From the NCBI GenBank assembly GCA_948566455.1, contig CAOYQO010000002.1:1-64000 (forward strand): a stretch of DNA of 64,000 nt. The letters run 5' to 3'. Positions 24,691 to 33,683 of the stretch are shown one piece after another (position 1 is the stretch's first letter; each line of letters starts with the position of its first letter). The notes under the pieces were generated by a model. That model was not told the DNA's origin. It saw only the letters and a list, made by a program, of their open reading frames with translations, and ran no database searches. The position numbers and the translations under genes were made by a program. This stretch comes from an uncultured Phocaeicola sp. (lineage in GTDB: Bacteria; Bacteroidota; Bacteroidia; Bacteroidales; Bacteroidaceae).

Positions 24691-27012
24691 TTAATCAAAG
24701 AAGTCATCCAAACCAGTTTCTGATGCCGGTTCAGAATTAACGTCCCCGTTATCCTTACAAGGATCGAAACCTTCCGGAAGTTGGAATGTCTCATTTTCAT
24801 CATATCCCAGTGTCTTGTCTCCAAGTACTTTTACCATATATTTAGACCAAATAGGCAATGCCATAGAAGCACCTTGCCCATGTAGCATAGTGTCGAAATG
24901 AATATCGCGTTCTTCACCGCCAACCCAGCATCCGGATACCAGTGAAGGAGTAAAGCCCATAAACCAACCATCTGCATTATAGTTAGTTGTTCCGGTCTTA
25001 CCACCCATATCAGCTTTTACACCTAAACGACGAACACGTCCACCTGTTCCCTCGTTGATTACGGCACGAAGCATAACCAACATCTTATAAGCACTGGAAA
25101 CACTGATAACTTCTTCCATTTCCGGAGAGAACGTAGCCAGTACATTGCCATCACTGTCTTCTATACGGGTTACAAACATAGGTGCCACACGAATTCCTTT
25201 ATTGGGGAATGCCGTATATGCACTTACCATTTCTCCTACTGAGATCTCGCAAGGTCCAAGGCAAAGAGCAATAGAAGGTACTATCTCACGATTGCGCACG
25301 CCGAAACTATGTAACAATCGTTTCAGCTCATACGGGTTTAATTTACTCATCAATCGTGCCGTAATCCAGTTGTCCGAATTAGCTAAGCCCCATTTCAAAG
25401 TCACCATTTCTCCGTAGCGTTTAGTATTTGCATTACGGGGTGCCCAAGGGTTACCATTTTCATCGAAACCCTGAAATTCCACATGTCGCATCTCATCGCA
25501 AGGAGAAAATCCATTCTCCATAGCCAGTGAATATACATAAGGTTTCATAGTAGAACCAATCTGCCGACGTCCTACCATTGCCATGTCGTATTGGAAGTAA
25601 TTATAATTAGGTCCGCCTACATACGCCTTTACATGTCCGTTGTGCGGATCCATTGACATAAAACCGGCACGAAGGAAGTGTTTGTAATAACGGATAGAAT
25701 CCATAGGCGTCATGATCGTATCCTTTTCACCATTCCAGGTGAATACCGACATTTCTTCAGGTGTATTGAAAGCCTTTTCAATTTGAGCATCCGATGCACC
25801 GGCTTTCTTCATGGTCCGATAACGATCAGACTGTTTCATGGTGCGGGCAAGGATTTCATCTACCTGCTCCTGCGTGATCCTGTTGCTGTAAGGCGCTTTT
25901 TTACGTCCTTTCTTTTCTTTGAAGAAATAGCCTTGCAGTTCTTTCAAATGTTCTTCTACCGCCTCTTCTGCATATTGCTGCATACGGGAGTCAATAGTCG
26001 TATAGATTTTCAGACCATCCGTATAAAGGTTATATTTTGAACCATCTTTCTTCATATTCTTTTCACACCAGCCGAACAAAGGATTATTTTCCCAATCAAG
26101 AGAATCTTCATAAAATTTCTGCATCTGCCAGCCCCGATAATCTCCCTTCACAGGTTTCTTGGCATTTAATACTCCACGCAGATATTCGCGAAAATAGGTT
26201 GCCATACCTTCTTTATGGTCAACACGGGTATATTTCAAGGTCAGTGGAAGTGCTTGCAGTGAATCACATTCTTCGGCAGTGATATATCCTGCTTTACGCA
26301 TTTGATCGAGCACCACATTACGGCGTCCGCGTGAACGCTCGTTGAAACGAACGGGATTATAAAGAGCCGGATTTTTACACATACCAACTAAAGTGGCAGC
26401 TTCTTCTATTTTTAAATCTTTAGGTTCACAGCCAAAGTAAGTGTTGGCTGCAGTTTTAATACCGACTGCATTGTTTAAAAAGTCAAATTTATTAAGATAC
26501 ATCGTAAGTATCTCTTCCTTGGTATAGTAACGCTCCAATTTCACTGCAATTACCCACTCAATGGGTTTCTGAAACAAACGTTCCATTACATTGTCCGCAC
26601 TGGGCGAATAGAGTTGTTTCGATAATTGTTGGGTAATCGTACTACCCCCACCTGCATTCTTCTGGAACAATAAACCACGCTTCACAATGGCGCGAAACAG
26701 AGCAATTGCATCAATTCCGGAATGCTCGGCAAAACGCACATCTTCTGTTGCAATCAATGCATTGATGACATTGGGGGATAAATCATTATAGCCCACATAT
26801 ACACGGTTCTCTTTGCTAAACGAATAAGTACCAAGTACCTTCCCGTCTTCCGAGAAAACTTGTGTAGCAAACTTATAATTAGGGTTTTCCAGATCTTCAA
26901 CAGGAGGCATATAGCCTATCCAACCTTTAGCAATGGAGAAGAAAACAGTGACGCAAGCCAATACTATGACGGCTAAGAATATCCAAAGGATTTTTATGAT
27001 GTTCTTTATCAT
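24691..27012 (-). CDS. Bifunctional penicillin-binding protein 1A
   Basis: The 773-residue inner-membrane protein polymerises and cross-links peptidoglycan. An N-terminal membrane anchor (about 5 to 28) is followed by a GT51 transglycosylase domain with EDVRFAEHSGID, GGSTITQQL and KNPALYNP. The transpeptidase domain has GSTMKPYVYS (nucleophile serine in STMK), SDN in the second motif and KTGTT. The central insert and the acidic C-terminal tail ending in FFD are typical for Bacteroides. It heads the operon with HPPK-like, kdsB and M16-like genes. Confidence 0.95.
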   Translation of the reverse strand: MIKNIIKILWIFLAVIVLACVTVFFSIAKGWIGYMPPVEDLENPNYKFATQVFSEDGKVLGTYSFSKENRVYVGYNDLSPNVINALIATEDVRFAEHSGIDAIALFRAIVKRGLLFQKNAGGGSTITQQLSKQLYSPSADNVMERLFQKPIEWVIAVKLERYYTKEEILTMYLNKFDFLNNAVGIKTAANTYFGCEPKDLKIEEAATLVGMCKNPALYNPVRFNERSRGRRNVVLDQMRKAGYITAEECDSLQALPLTLKYTRVDHKEGMATYFREYLRGVLNAKKPVKGDYRGWQMQKFYEDSLDWENNPLFGWCEKNMKKDGSKYNLYTDGLKIYTTIDSRMQQYAEEAVEEHLKELQGYFFKEKKGRKKAPYSNRITQEQVDEILARTMKQSDRYRTMKKAGASDAQIEKAFNTPEEMSVFTWNGEKDTIMTPMDSIRYYKHFLRAGFMSMDPHNGHVKAYVGGPNYNYFQYDMAMVGRRQIGSTMKPYVYSLAMENGFSPCDEMRHVEFQGFDENGNPWAPRNANTKRYGEMVTLKWGLANSDNWITARLMSKLNPYELKRLLHSFGVRNREIVPSIALCLGPCEISVGEMVSAYTAFPNKGIRVAPMFVTRIEDSDGNVLATFSPEMEEVISVSSAYKMLVMLRAVINEGTGGRVRRLGVKADMGGKTGTTNYNADGWFMGFTPSLVSGCWVGGEERDIHFDTMLHGQGASMALPIWSKYMVKVLGDKTLGYDENETFQLPEGFDPCKDNGDVNSEPASETGLDDFFD

Positions 27013-27070
27013 GTTTATTACTGTAAATTCACTAAATCAATAAAATAGATTACCTGTAAAAACAACGAGG

Positions 27071-27078
27071 CAAAGGTA
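27071..27078 (-). promoter_or_regulatory. -7 promoter element of the PBP1A operon
   Basis: The minus strand reads TACCTTTG, matching TAnnTTTG, about 60 bases before the PBP1A start. A -33 TTG at the right distance is not clear. Confidence 0.5.
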
Positions 27079-27124
27079 CGGAATTATATTGGAACACCCT
27101 TATAAATTCTATAGAAAACTCTTA

Positions 27125-27227
27125 AAACGCCACACTTTATCATCGGAAATACTACATTTTAACGGGTAAAACGCCACACTTCAGCAAGCACAAAGTGTGG
27201 CATTTCCGATGATAAAGTGTGGCGTTT
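27125..27227. repeat. 26-bp perfect inverted repeat with four copies of a GCCACACTT motif
   Basis: The arms 27125-27150 and 27202-27227 are perfect reverse complements. The 51-base loop contains another copy of the motif AAACGCCACACTT (27169-27181), with its complement AAGTGTGGC at 27193-27201. In total there are two direct and two inverted copies. It may be an operator array, a large hairpin or a small mobile palindrome. Confidence 0.75.
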
Positions 27228-27609
27228 GAGGGGATAGAATATGGCATTTTGGTGACCAAAAAGTGGGGAGAATTGAGCATTTTAGAGGCATTTTCATTTG
27301 GAAATCGACCGTTCCCATGCTGTTTTCGCTTAGAAAAAAAGTAAAAAAAATGAAGAATAAATCACTATCATTCAATACTTTAGTCAAAACAAATAGTGCA
27401 TTTTTCTTTCTTATATATTCTTTATATAATAACAACAGCAGAAAAGAAAAAGAAAAGTTGCTGCTGATGCCGGTAATGATCCAAACAAATTCCGGCATCC
27501 ATCTCACCGTATGAGCAGTTTCATCCCATGGGATTGTTTTTTTCGTCTCATGAGATATTTTTTTTCATTATTTTCTCCCGTCTTTCTTCCGTACTCCGCA
27601 TCTTTTCCG

Positions 27610-27617
27610 TACCTTTG
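27610..27617 (+). promoter_or_regulatory. -7 promoter element of pyrB
   Basis: TACCTTTG matches TAnnTTTG; transcription would start near 27622, about 28 bases before the ATG. No clear -33 element is seen. Confidence 0.55.
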
Positions 27618-27649
27618 AACTCTCGAAAAGAAACAAAATAACGAACGAT

Positions 27650-28579
27650 ATGGAAAACAGAAGTTTAGTCACCATTGCCGAGCATAGCAAGGAAAAAATC
27701 CTCTACATGATCGAGATGGCGAAGCAGTTTGAAGCCCGTCCCAACCGTAGGCTGCTGGAAGGGAAAGTGGTTGCAACCCTCTTTTTCGAGCCGTCCACCC
27801 GTACAAGACTCAGTTTTGAAACAGCAGCCAACCGCTTAGGAGCCCGCGTAATCGGGTTTAGTGACCCAAAAGCAACGAGTTCTTCGAAAGGCGAAACCCT
27901 GAAAGATACCATCAAAATGGTGAGCAACTACGCCGATATCATCGTGATGCGGCATCATCTGGAAGGAGCAGCCCGCTATGCCAGCGAAGTAACCACAGTG
28001 CCTATCGTCAATGCCGGAGACGGAGCCAACCAGCATCCTTCACAAACGATGCTCGACCTCTACTCCATCTACAAAACCCAGGGTACACTGGAAAACCTGA
28101 ATATTTTCCTCGTTGGTGATCTCAAATATGGCCGTACCGTACACTCACTGCTGATGGCAATGCGTCACTTCAACCCAACTTTCCACTTCATAGCTCCTGA
28201 TGAATTGAGAATGCCCGAAGAATACAAAATTTACTGCCGCGATCATGGCATCAAGTACGTGGAACATACGGACTTTACGGAAGAAACCATAGCAGATGCC
28301 GACATCCTCTACATGACTCGTGTGCAGCGTGAACGCTTCACTGACCTCATGGAGTACGAACGGGTGAAGAACGTCTACATCCTGCGCAACAAAATGCTGG
28401 AACATACCCGTCCTAATCTATGTATTCTGCATCCCCTGCCCCGCGTCAATGAAATCGCTTATGACGTAGACGATAATCCGAAAGCTTACTACTTCCAGCA
28501 AGCTCAAAACGGTCTGTATGCTCGTGAGGCTATCCTCTGCGATGTATTAGGCATTACACTGGATGAGGTGAAAGCCTAA
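27650..28579 (+). CDS. pyrB: Aspartate carbamoyltransferase catalytic chain
   Basis: The 309-residue cytoplasmic enzyme joins carbamoyl phosphate and aspartate, the first committed step of pyrimidine synthesis. The carbamoyl-phosphate loop FFEPSTRTRLSFE is at about 43 to 55, and HPSQTMLDLY and HPLPRVNEI follow at the expected places. It is 37 bases before pyrI, so catalytic and regulatory chains form an E. coli-type holoenzyme. Confidence 0.97.
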   Translation: MENRSLVTIAEHSKEKILYMIEMAKQFEARPNRRLLEGKVVATLFFEPSTRTRLSFETAANRLGARVIGFSDPKATSSSKGETLKDTIKMVSNYADIIVMRHHLEGAARYASEVTTVPIVNAGDGANQHPSQTMLDLYSIYKTQGTLENLNIFLVGDLKYGRTVHSLLMAMRHFNPTFHFIAPDELRMPEEYKIYCRDHGIKYVEHTDFTEETIADADILYMTRVQRERFTDLMEYERVKNVYILRNKMLEHTRPNLCILHPLPRVNEIAYDVDDNPKAYYFQQAQNGLYAREAILCDVLGITLDEVKA

Positions 28580-28616
28580 ATTGTACTTTGTAAATTGCTA
28601 AATTGTAAATTGAAAG

Positions 28617-29078
28617 ATGAGCGAAAAAAAACAAGAATTGCAGGTTGCCGCATTAGAAAACGGTACCGTTATCGACCATATCCCCTCTGAAAATCTGTTC
28701 ACTGTAGTCTCTTTACTGGGACTGGAACACATGAACAACAATATCACCATTGGCTTTAATCTCAAAAGCGGAAAGCTGGGTACTAAAGGCATTATTAAAA
28801 TTGCGGATAAATTTTTCTGCGATGATGAAATTAATCGCATCGCCGTGGTAGCACCTAATGTGAAGCTGAATATTATCCGGGATTATGAAGTGGTGGAAAA
28901 ACGTGAAGTTAGCCTTCCTGAAGAACTTCGCGGCATTGTAAAGTGTGCCAACCCCAAATGTATCACGAACAACGAACCCATGGCGACGTTATTCCATGTA
29001 GTGGATAAGGAAAATTGCGTGATCCGATGTCACTATTGCGAGAAAGAACAAAACAGGAACGAAATTGAAATAATATAA
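28617..29078 (+). CDS. pyrI: Aspartate carbamoyltransferase regulatory chain
   Basis: The 153-residue protein binds CTP/ATP and confers allosteric control on PyrB. The C-terminal zinc site is complete: CANPKC, then CHYC, giving four cysteines that hold the contact to the catalytic chain. The N-terminal allosteric domain starts with VAALENGTVIDHI. The gene follows pyrB closely. The short spacer between the genes is made of AAATTGTA-like repeats. Confidence 0.96.
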   Translation: MSEKKQELQVAALENGTVIDHIPSENLFTVVSLLGLEHMNNNITIGFNLKSGKLGTKGIIKIADKFFCDDEINRIAVVAPNVKLNIIRDYEVVEKREVSLPEELRGIVKCANPKCITNNEPMATLFHVVDKENCVIRCHYCEKEQNRNEIEII

Positions 29079-29098
29079 AAGCTCGTAACTCTTTAGTC

Positions 29099-29665
29099 AT
29101 GAAACAAGACTGGAAGCCCGGAACAATGATTTACCCGCTTCCTGCCGTATTGGTAAGTTGCGGAAGCACTCCGGAAGAATACAACATAGTAACAATTGCA
29201 TGGACGGGAACGATTTGTACGAACCCGCCCATGTGCTATATTTCAGTACGCCCGGAACGTTACTCCTACGAAATTCTAAAACGGAATATGGAGTTTGTCA
29301 TTAATCTCACAACCAAAGATATGGCGCGTGCAACGGATTGGTGTGGCGTACGTTCCGGGAAAGACTACAATAAGTTCGAAGAAATGCATCTGACACCGGG
29401 AAAAAGTACTGTGGTCAATGCTCCCCTTATTGAAGAATCCCCCTTGTGTATAGAATGCCGTGTAAAGGAAATCATGTCACTCGGCTCGCATGATATGTTT
29501 ATTGCCGATGTGGTAAACGTACGTGCCGACGACCGGAACCTGAATACGGAAACCGGAAAACTGGAGCTGGCGGAAGCTAATCCACTAGTTTATGTACATG
29601 GAGGGTACTATGAATTAGGTGAAAAGATCGGTAAATTTGGCTGGTCTGTTGAGAAGAAAAGATAG
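29099..29665 (+). CDS. Flavin reductase family protein
   Basis: The 188-residue protein is of the flavin reductase-like, FMN-binding split-barrel family. YPLPAVLVSCGS and the pattern NIVTIAWTGTICTNPPMCYISVRP near residues 30 to 55 are typical, with VHGGYYELGEKIG at the end. These enzymes reduce FMN with NAD(P)H or hold FMN as a flavoprotein. It follows pyrI by 20 bases and may be transcribed with it. The substrate cannot be told. Confidence 0.88.
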   Translation: MKQDWKPGTMIYPLPAVLVSCGSTPEEYNIVTIAWTGTICTNPPMCYISVRPERYSYEILKRNMEFVINLTTKDMARATDWCGVRSGKDYNKFEEMHLTPGKSTVVNAPLIEESPLCIECRVKEIMSLGSHDMFIADVVNVRADDRNLNTETGKLELAEANPLVYVHGGYYELGEKIGKFGWSVEKKR

Positions 29666-29688
29666 TGATTAACGGTTAGTGATAAGTG

Positions 29689-30441
29689 ATGAACAAAGTT
29701 TTGAAAATATTTATCCTGTGCCTTTTGTTTTTCCCCGCTACAATGTGGGGGCAATCTCATCTTGTGCCTGGCACGGCGGTTGAAGAACCTCTGAGCAAAC
29801 ATCACCATGACCGTCCGGTGAACTTCGGTATTAAAGGTGGCTTCACCTCTTCCCTTTTTCTTGTATCCAACCTTACATTGAACGGTATCACAATAGACGA
29901 GGTGCAGAATAACTATAAGATAGGTTATTTCGGTTCTGTCTTCATGCGTATCAACTTTGAACGCCACTTCCTGCAACCGGAAATATCCTACAACATTAAC
30001 CGCTGCAACATCACTTTCGAGAAACCTGCTGAAGAGAATGCCCCTTTGGAAATGGCATCTATTACGTCATCCATTCACAGCGTAGATATTCCTGTGATCT
30101 ATGGATATAATGTTATCAAGGAGGGACCTTATAGCCTGGCTGTATTCGGCGGTCCAAAGTTCCGTTATATCTGGAATAAAAAAAGCGAAGTCACTTTTGA
30201 GAATTTTGACCAGCAGGGAATCAGCGAAAGATTGCGGCCATTGAACCTCAGTTTTACCCTTGGAGTAGCCGTTACCATTTCCCGCATTTTCTTCGACTTC
30301 CGTTATGATATAGGATTACATAATATATCGCGCAAAGTGACTTATGATGACGGTGTCGTCGAAGGTGATCCACCCGCCGACGAAATACGTTTCCACCGGC
30401 GAGACAATGTTCTCAGTTTTTCCTTTGGAGTATTCTTTTAG
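29689..30441 (+). CDS. Outer-membrane beta-barrel protein (PorT-like)
   Basis: The 250-residue product has a signal peptide (cleavage after TMWGQ) and repeated amphipathic strands, such as FGIKGGFTSSLFL and FFDFRYDIGLHNIS. They end in a terminal aromatic VLSFSFGVFF, as in eight-stranded barrels of the PorT/outer membrane beta-barrel family (PF13568 type). A histidine-rich HHHDR lies near residue 38. I took ATG 29689; the codon before it is GTG. It follows the flavin reductase by 23 bases across an AGTGAT-type repeat. Function is unknown. Confidence 0.8.
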   Translation: MNKVLKIFILCLLFFPATMWGQSHLVPGTAVEEPLSKHHHDRPVNFGIKGGFTSSLFLVSNLTLNGITIDEVQNNYKIGYFGSVFMRINFERHFLQPEISYNINRCNITFEKPAEENAPLEMASITSSIHSVDIPVIYGYNVIKEGPYSLAVFGGPKFRYIWNKKSEVTFENFDQQGISERLRPLNLSFTLGVAVTISRIFFDFRYDIGLHNISRKVTYDDGVVEGDPPADEIRFHRRDNVLSFSFGVFF

Positions 30442-30487
30442 AAAGTAAATTTCTGACTTTTCTGACAGTTTATTCATTTTTTTACCG

Positions 30488-30495
30488 TAAATTTG
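30488..30495 (+). promoter_or_regulatory. -7 promoter element of glyA
   Basis: TAAATTTG matches TAnnTTTG and lies 50 bases before the ATG. The -33 part is not obvious. Confidence 0.5.
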
Positions 30496-30545
30496 TGCGC
30501 TTAATAAGAGAACACAGATTTATCAAACTTATCTAAGTAAGCAAA

Positions 30546-31826
30546 ATGAAAAGAGACGATTTAATTTTCGATATCATCGAAAAAGAACATCAACGTCAGC
30601 TCAAAGGTATTGAACTGATTGCATCAGAGAATTTTGTAAGTGACCAAGTAATGGAGGCAATGGGCTCCTGTCTCACTAACAAGTATGCAGAAGGTTATCC
30701 TGGCAAACGTTACTACGGAGGTTGCGAAGTAGTAGACCAGAGCGAACAAATTGCTATCGACCGCATAAAGGAAATCTTTGGTGCAGAATGGGCTAACGTG
30801 CAACCCCACTCAGGCGCACAGGCTAATGCAGCTGTATTCCTCGCTGTATTGAATCCGGGTGACAAATTCATGGGATTGAATCTGGCTCACGGCGGTCACC
30901 TCTCACACGGCTCTTTAGTAAATACTTCCGGTATTATCTATACTCCCTGTGAATATAATCTGAATAAGGAAACCGGTCGCGTAGACTATGACCAGATGGA
31001 AGAAGTTGCTTTGCGCGAAAAACCTAAAATGATCATCGGTGGCGGTTCAGCATATTCCCGCGAATGGGACTACAAACGTATGCGCGAAATCGCAGACAAA
31101 GTAGGTGCTATCCTGATGATCGATATGGCTCACCCTGCCGGACTGATTGCAGCCGGATTGCTGGATAACCCTGTGAAGTATGCTCATATCGTTACTTCTA
31201 CTACCCATAAGACTTTGCGTGGTCCTCGCGGTGGTATCATCTTGATTGGCAAAGACTTCCCTAATCCTTGGGGAAAAACAACACCGAAAGGTGAAATCAA
31301 GATGATGTCTCAGTTGATCGACTCAGCCGTATTCCCGGGTATCCAAGGTGGTCCGTTGGAACACGTTATTGCAGCAAAGGCTGTTGCATTCGGTGAAATC
31401 CTGCAACCTGAATTCAAAGAATATGCTGCTCAAGTGAAGAAAAATGCAGCCGTACTGGCACAAGCATTAATCGACCGTGGCTTTACAATCGTTTCAGGTG
31501 GTACGGATAATCACTCTATGCTGGTCGACCTACGTAGCAAATATCCTGATCTCACAGGCAAAGTTGCTGAAAAAGCATTGGTATCTGCCGATATCACTGT
31601 AAACAAGAATATGGTTCCGTTCGATAGCCGCTCTGCATTCCAAACTTCCGGTATCCGTCTGGGTACTCCTGCCATCACTACTCGTGGTGCTAAAGAAGAT
31701 CTGATGCTGGAAATTGCAGAAATGATTGAAACGGTTCTGTCCAATGTAGAAAATGAAGCGGTTATTACCGAAGTTCGCGCACGCGTGAATAAGACTATGG
31801 AAAAATATCCGCTGTTTGCATACTAA
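30546..31826 (+). CDS. glyA: Serine hydroxymethyltransferase
   Basis: The 426-residue PLP enzyme interconverts serine and glycine while charging tetrahydrofolate with one carbon. The PLP lysine lies in STTHKTLRGPRGG (about 225 to 237). IELIASENFVS at the start and YAEGYPGKRYYGG follow the family pattern. The length is normal. It is convergent with fhs, another one-carbon gene, and ends at a strong terminator. Confidence 0.97.
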   Translation: MKRDDLIFDIIEKEHQRQLKGIELIASENFVSDQVMEAMGSCLTNKYAEGYPGKRYYGGCEVVDQSEQIAIDRIKEIFGAEWANVQPHSGAQANAAVFLAVLNPGDKFMGLNLAHGGHLSHGSLVNTSGIIYTPCEYNLNKETGRVDYDQMEEVALREKPKMIIGGGSAYSREWDYKRMREIADKVGAILMIDMAHPAGLIAAGLLDNPVKYAHIVTSTTHKTLRGPRGGIILIGKDFPNPWGKTTPKGEIKMMSQLIDSAVFPGIQGGPLEHVIAAKAVAFGEILQPEFKEYAAQVKKNAAVLAQALIDRGFTIVSGGTDNHSMLVDLRSKYPDLTGKVAEKALVSADITVNKNMVPFDSRSAFQTSGIRLGTPAITTRGAKEDLMLEIAEMIETVLSNVENEAVITEVRARVNKTMEKYPLFAY

Positions 31827-31857
31827 GAAAACGTATATAAAAGCTTTTAGTTATAAA

Positions 31858-31888
31858 AAATCCGCAGTCTTCATCAGGCTGCGGATTT
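31858..31888. terminator. Bidirectional terminator between glyA and fhs
   Basis: A 10-bp perfect stem (31858-31867 with 31879-31888) with A-rich and T-rich flanks lies between the convergent genes. Confidence 0.88.
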
Positions 31889-31911
31889 CTTTTTTATGTC
31901 TAATAGCTGAT

Positions 31912-33582
31912 TTAGCTCAACCCTTCTATATTTCCATCCACAATATCAATATGCATAGCCTGCGGTTCTTTGGGAAGTCCCGGCATACGTAAAATTTCTC
32001 CTGCAATGGCAACAATCATTTCCGCACCGTTATTGATTACAATATCTTTGATGTGGAATTCAAAATTATTCACTGCGCCATATATCTTCGGATCGGCAGA
32101 GAAAGAATATTGAGTCTTGGCTATACAAACCGGATAATGGCCAATGCCCATCTTCTCTATCAGTTTAATGATTTTGCGTGAATGAATGCTATAAGTCACC
32201 ACACTGGCACCATATAGATTACAAGCTATCTTCTCTATCTTTTGTTCTACACTATCATTCTCACTATAACTGAAATTCAAAGGTTCGGAAGATTTCTTCT
32301 CAATAGTATCCACTACCAGATTAGCAAGTTCCACGGCTCCTTCTCCACCTTCTGTAAATGCATTATTGACGGCAAAACCAACGCCTAATTTTTCCTCACA
32401 GTGATGACGGATCGCTTCCACTTCCTCATCCGTATCACTGGCAAAACGATTGAAAGCCACCACCACCGTCTGACCGAACGAACGCAGATTACGTATATGC
32501 TTATCAAGATTACCGAAACCTTGCTGCAATCCCTCCATATTGGGCTCTTTAATACGATCGAGGCTGACACCTCCATGCATTTTCAAACCTTGTGCAGTGG
32601 CAACAATCACAGTCAACTTTGGTTGCAATCCACTTTTACGGCATTTGATATTATAAAATTTCTCCGCACCGAGGTCAGCACCGAAGCCGGCTTCCGTTAC
32701 AACATAGTCGCCGAAAGTCATGGCCATTTTCGTTGCCAGAATAGAGTTACAACCATGTGCAATATTGGCGAATGGACCTCCATGAACAAAAGCAGCCGAT
32801 CCTTCGGTAGTTTGAACTAAGTTCGGATTAATGGCATCTTTCAACAAGACAGTAATAGCTCCAGCAATACCTAACTCCTTCACTGTGAATGGACAACCAT
32901 CAAATCGGAAACCAAGAATAATATTCTCAATCCGTCGTTTTAGGTCGTCTATGTCCTTTGCCAAACAAAGAATAGCCATAATTTCGGATGCAGGGGTAAT
33001 ATCGAAGCCGGATTCTTCGGTAATACCGTTCGTACTGGGACCTAAACCCGTGACAATACTACGCAAAGAACGGTCGTTCACATCCAGTACACGCTGCCAG
33101 ATAATCTCTTTCAGCCCGAATCCATCCGCCTGATGCTGATAAAGATAATTGTCGAGCAATGCGGATATCATATTGTGCGCCGAAGTGATGGCATGAAAAT
33201 CTCCTGTAAAGTGCAGATTTATCTTTTCCATAGGAAGCACCTGGGCATAACCGCCACCTGCTGCCCCACCCTTCATGCCGAAACAAGGTCCTAATGAAGG
33301 CTCACGCAAAGCAACAATCGCCTTTTTACCAATTTTATTCAATCCCAAAGCCAGACCGATAGAAACTGTAGTTTTACCAATACCTGCTTTGGTAGCAGTA
33401 ATGGCGGTAACCAGTATCAGGTTACTTTTCTTCACTTTCTCTTCATCAATCAAATTCGTTGGAATTTTAGCGATATACCGTCCGTAGTTTTCTACTTCTT
33501 CGCGCGGAATACCCACACCTTCGGCTACCTGCTTAATTTTCTTCAGCTCTATGCTGCGAGCTATTTCAATGTCTGATTTCAT
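31912..33582 (-). CDS. fhs: Formate-tetrahydrofolate ligase
   Basis: The 556-residue cytoplasmic enzyme makes 10-formyl-THF from formate, THF and ATP. The P-loop AGIGKTTVSIGLA (about residue 60) and FHAITSAHNMISALLDN are typical. I take ATG 33582 (MKSDIEIARS), the usual start of the family, rather than the longer frame from 33606. The P-loop has KAGIGKTT where PAGEGKTT is usual. It is convergent with glyA. Confidence 0.95.
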   Translation of the reverse strand: MKSDIEIARSIELKKIKQVAEGVGIPREEVENYGRYIAKIPTNLIDEEKVKKSNLILVTAITATKAGIGKTTVSIGLALGLNKIGKKAIVALREPSLGPCFGMKGGAAGGGYAQVLPMEKINLHFTGDFHAITSAHNMISALLDNYLYQHQADGFGLKEIIWQRVLDVNDRSLRSIVTGLGPSTNGITEESGFDITPASEIMAILCLAKDIDDLKRRIENIILGFRFDGCPFTVKELGIAGAITVLLKDAINPNLVQTTEGSAAFVHGGPFANIAHGCNSILATKMAMTFGDYVVTEAGFGADLGAEKFYNIKCRKSGLQPKLTVIVATAQGLKMHGGVSLDRIKEPNMEGLQQGFGNLDKHIRNLRSFGQTVVVAFNRFASDTDEEVEAIRHHCEEKLGVGFAVNNAFTEGGEGAVELANLVVDTIEKKSSEPLNFSYSENDSVEQKIEKIACNLYGASVVTYSIHSRKIIKLIEKMGIGHYPVCIAKTQYSFSADPKIYGAVNNFEFHIKDIVINNGAEMIVAIAGEILRMPGLPKEPQAMHIDIVDGNIEGLS

Positions 33583-33624
33583 ACAGAGTATTTTTTTAAA
33601 TAACAACTTTCTTTTTGAAAGCTA

Positions 33625-33632
33625 CAAATGTA
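33625..33632 (-). promoter_or_regulatory. -7 promoter element of fhs
   Basis: The minus strand reads TACATTTG, a match to TAnnTTTG, 43 bases before the start chosen for fhs. It supports the shorter start, although both candidate starts lie downstream. Confidence 0.5.
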
Positions 33633-33683
33633 CGAAAAAGAGTGCAGATAGCAAGATTTTAGAATAAGAAAGCCTCTGCTGTC

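Larger units (their letters stand above)
27013..27649. other. Divergent intergenic region of 640 bases between PBP1A and pyrB
   Basis: No gene is supported. It holds the promoters of both neighbours near its ends and a large palindrome at 27125-27227. The rest (27240 to 27600) is AT-rich with long A and T runs and no clear structure. Two open frames here lack coding character. Confidence 0.6.

Noticed and set aside
27181..27514. Open frames on both strands in the PBP1A-pyrB spacer
   Set aside because: They overlap each other and the palindrome, are AT-rich with A and T runs, and encode no recognisable protein.
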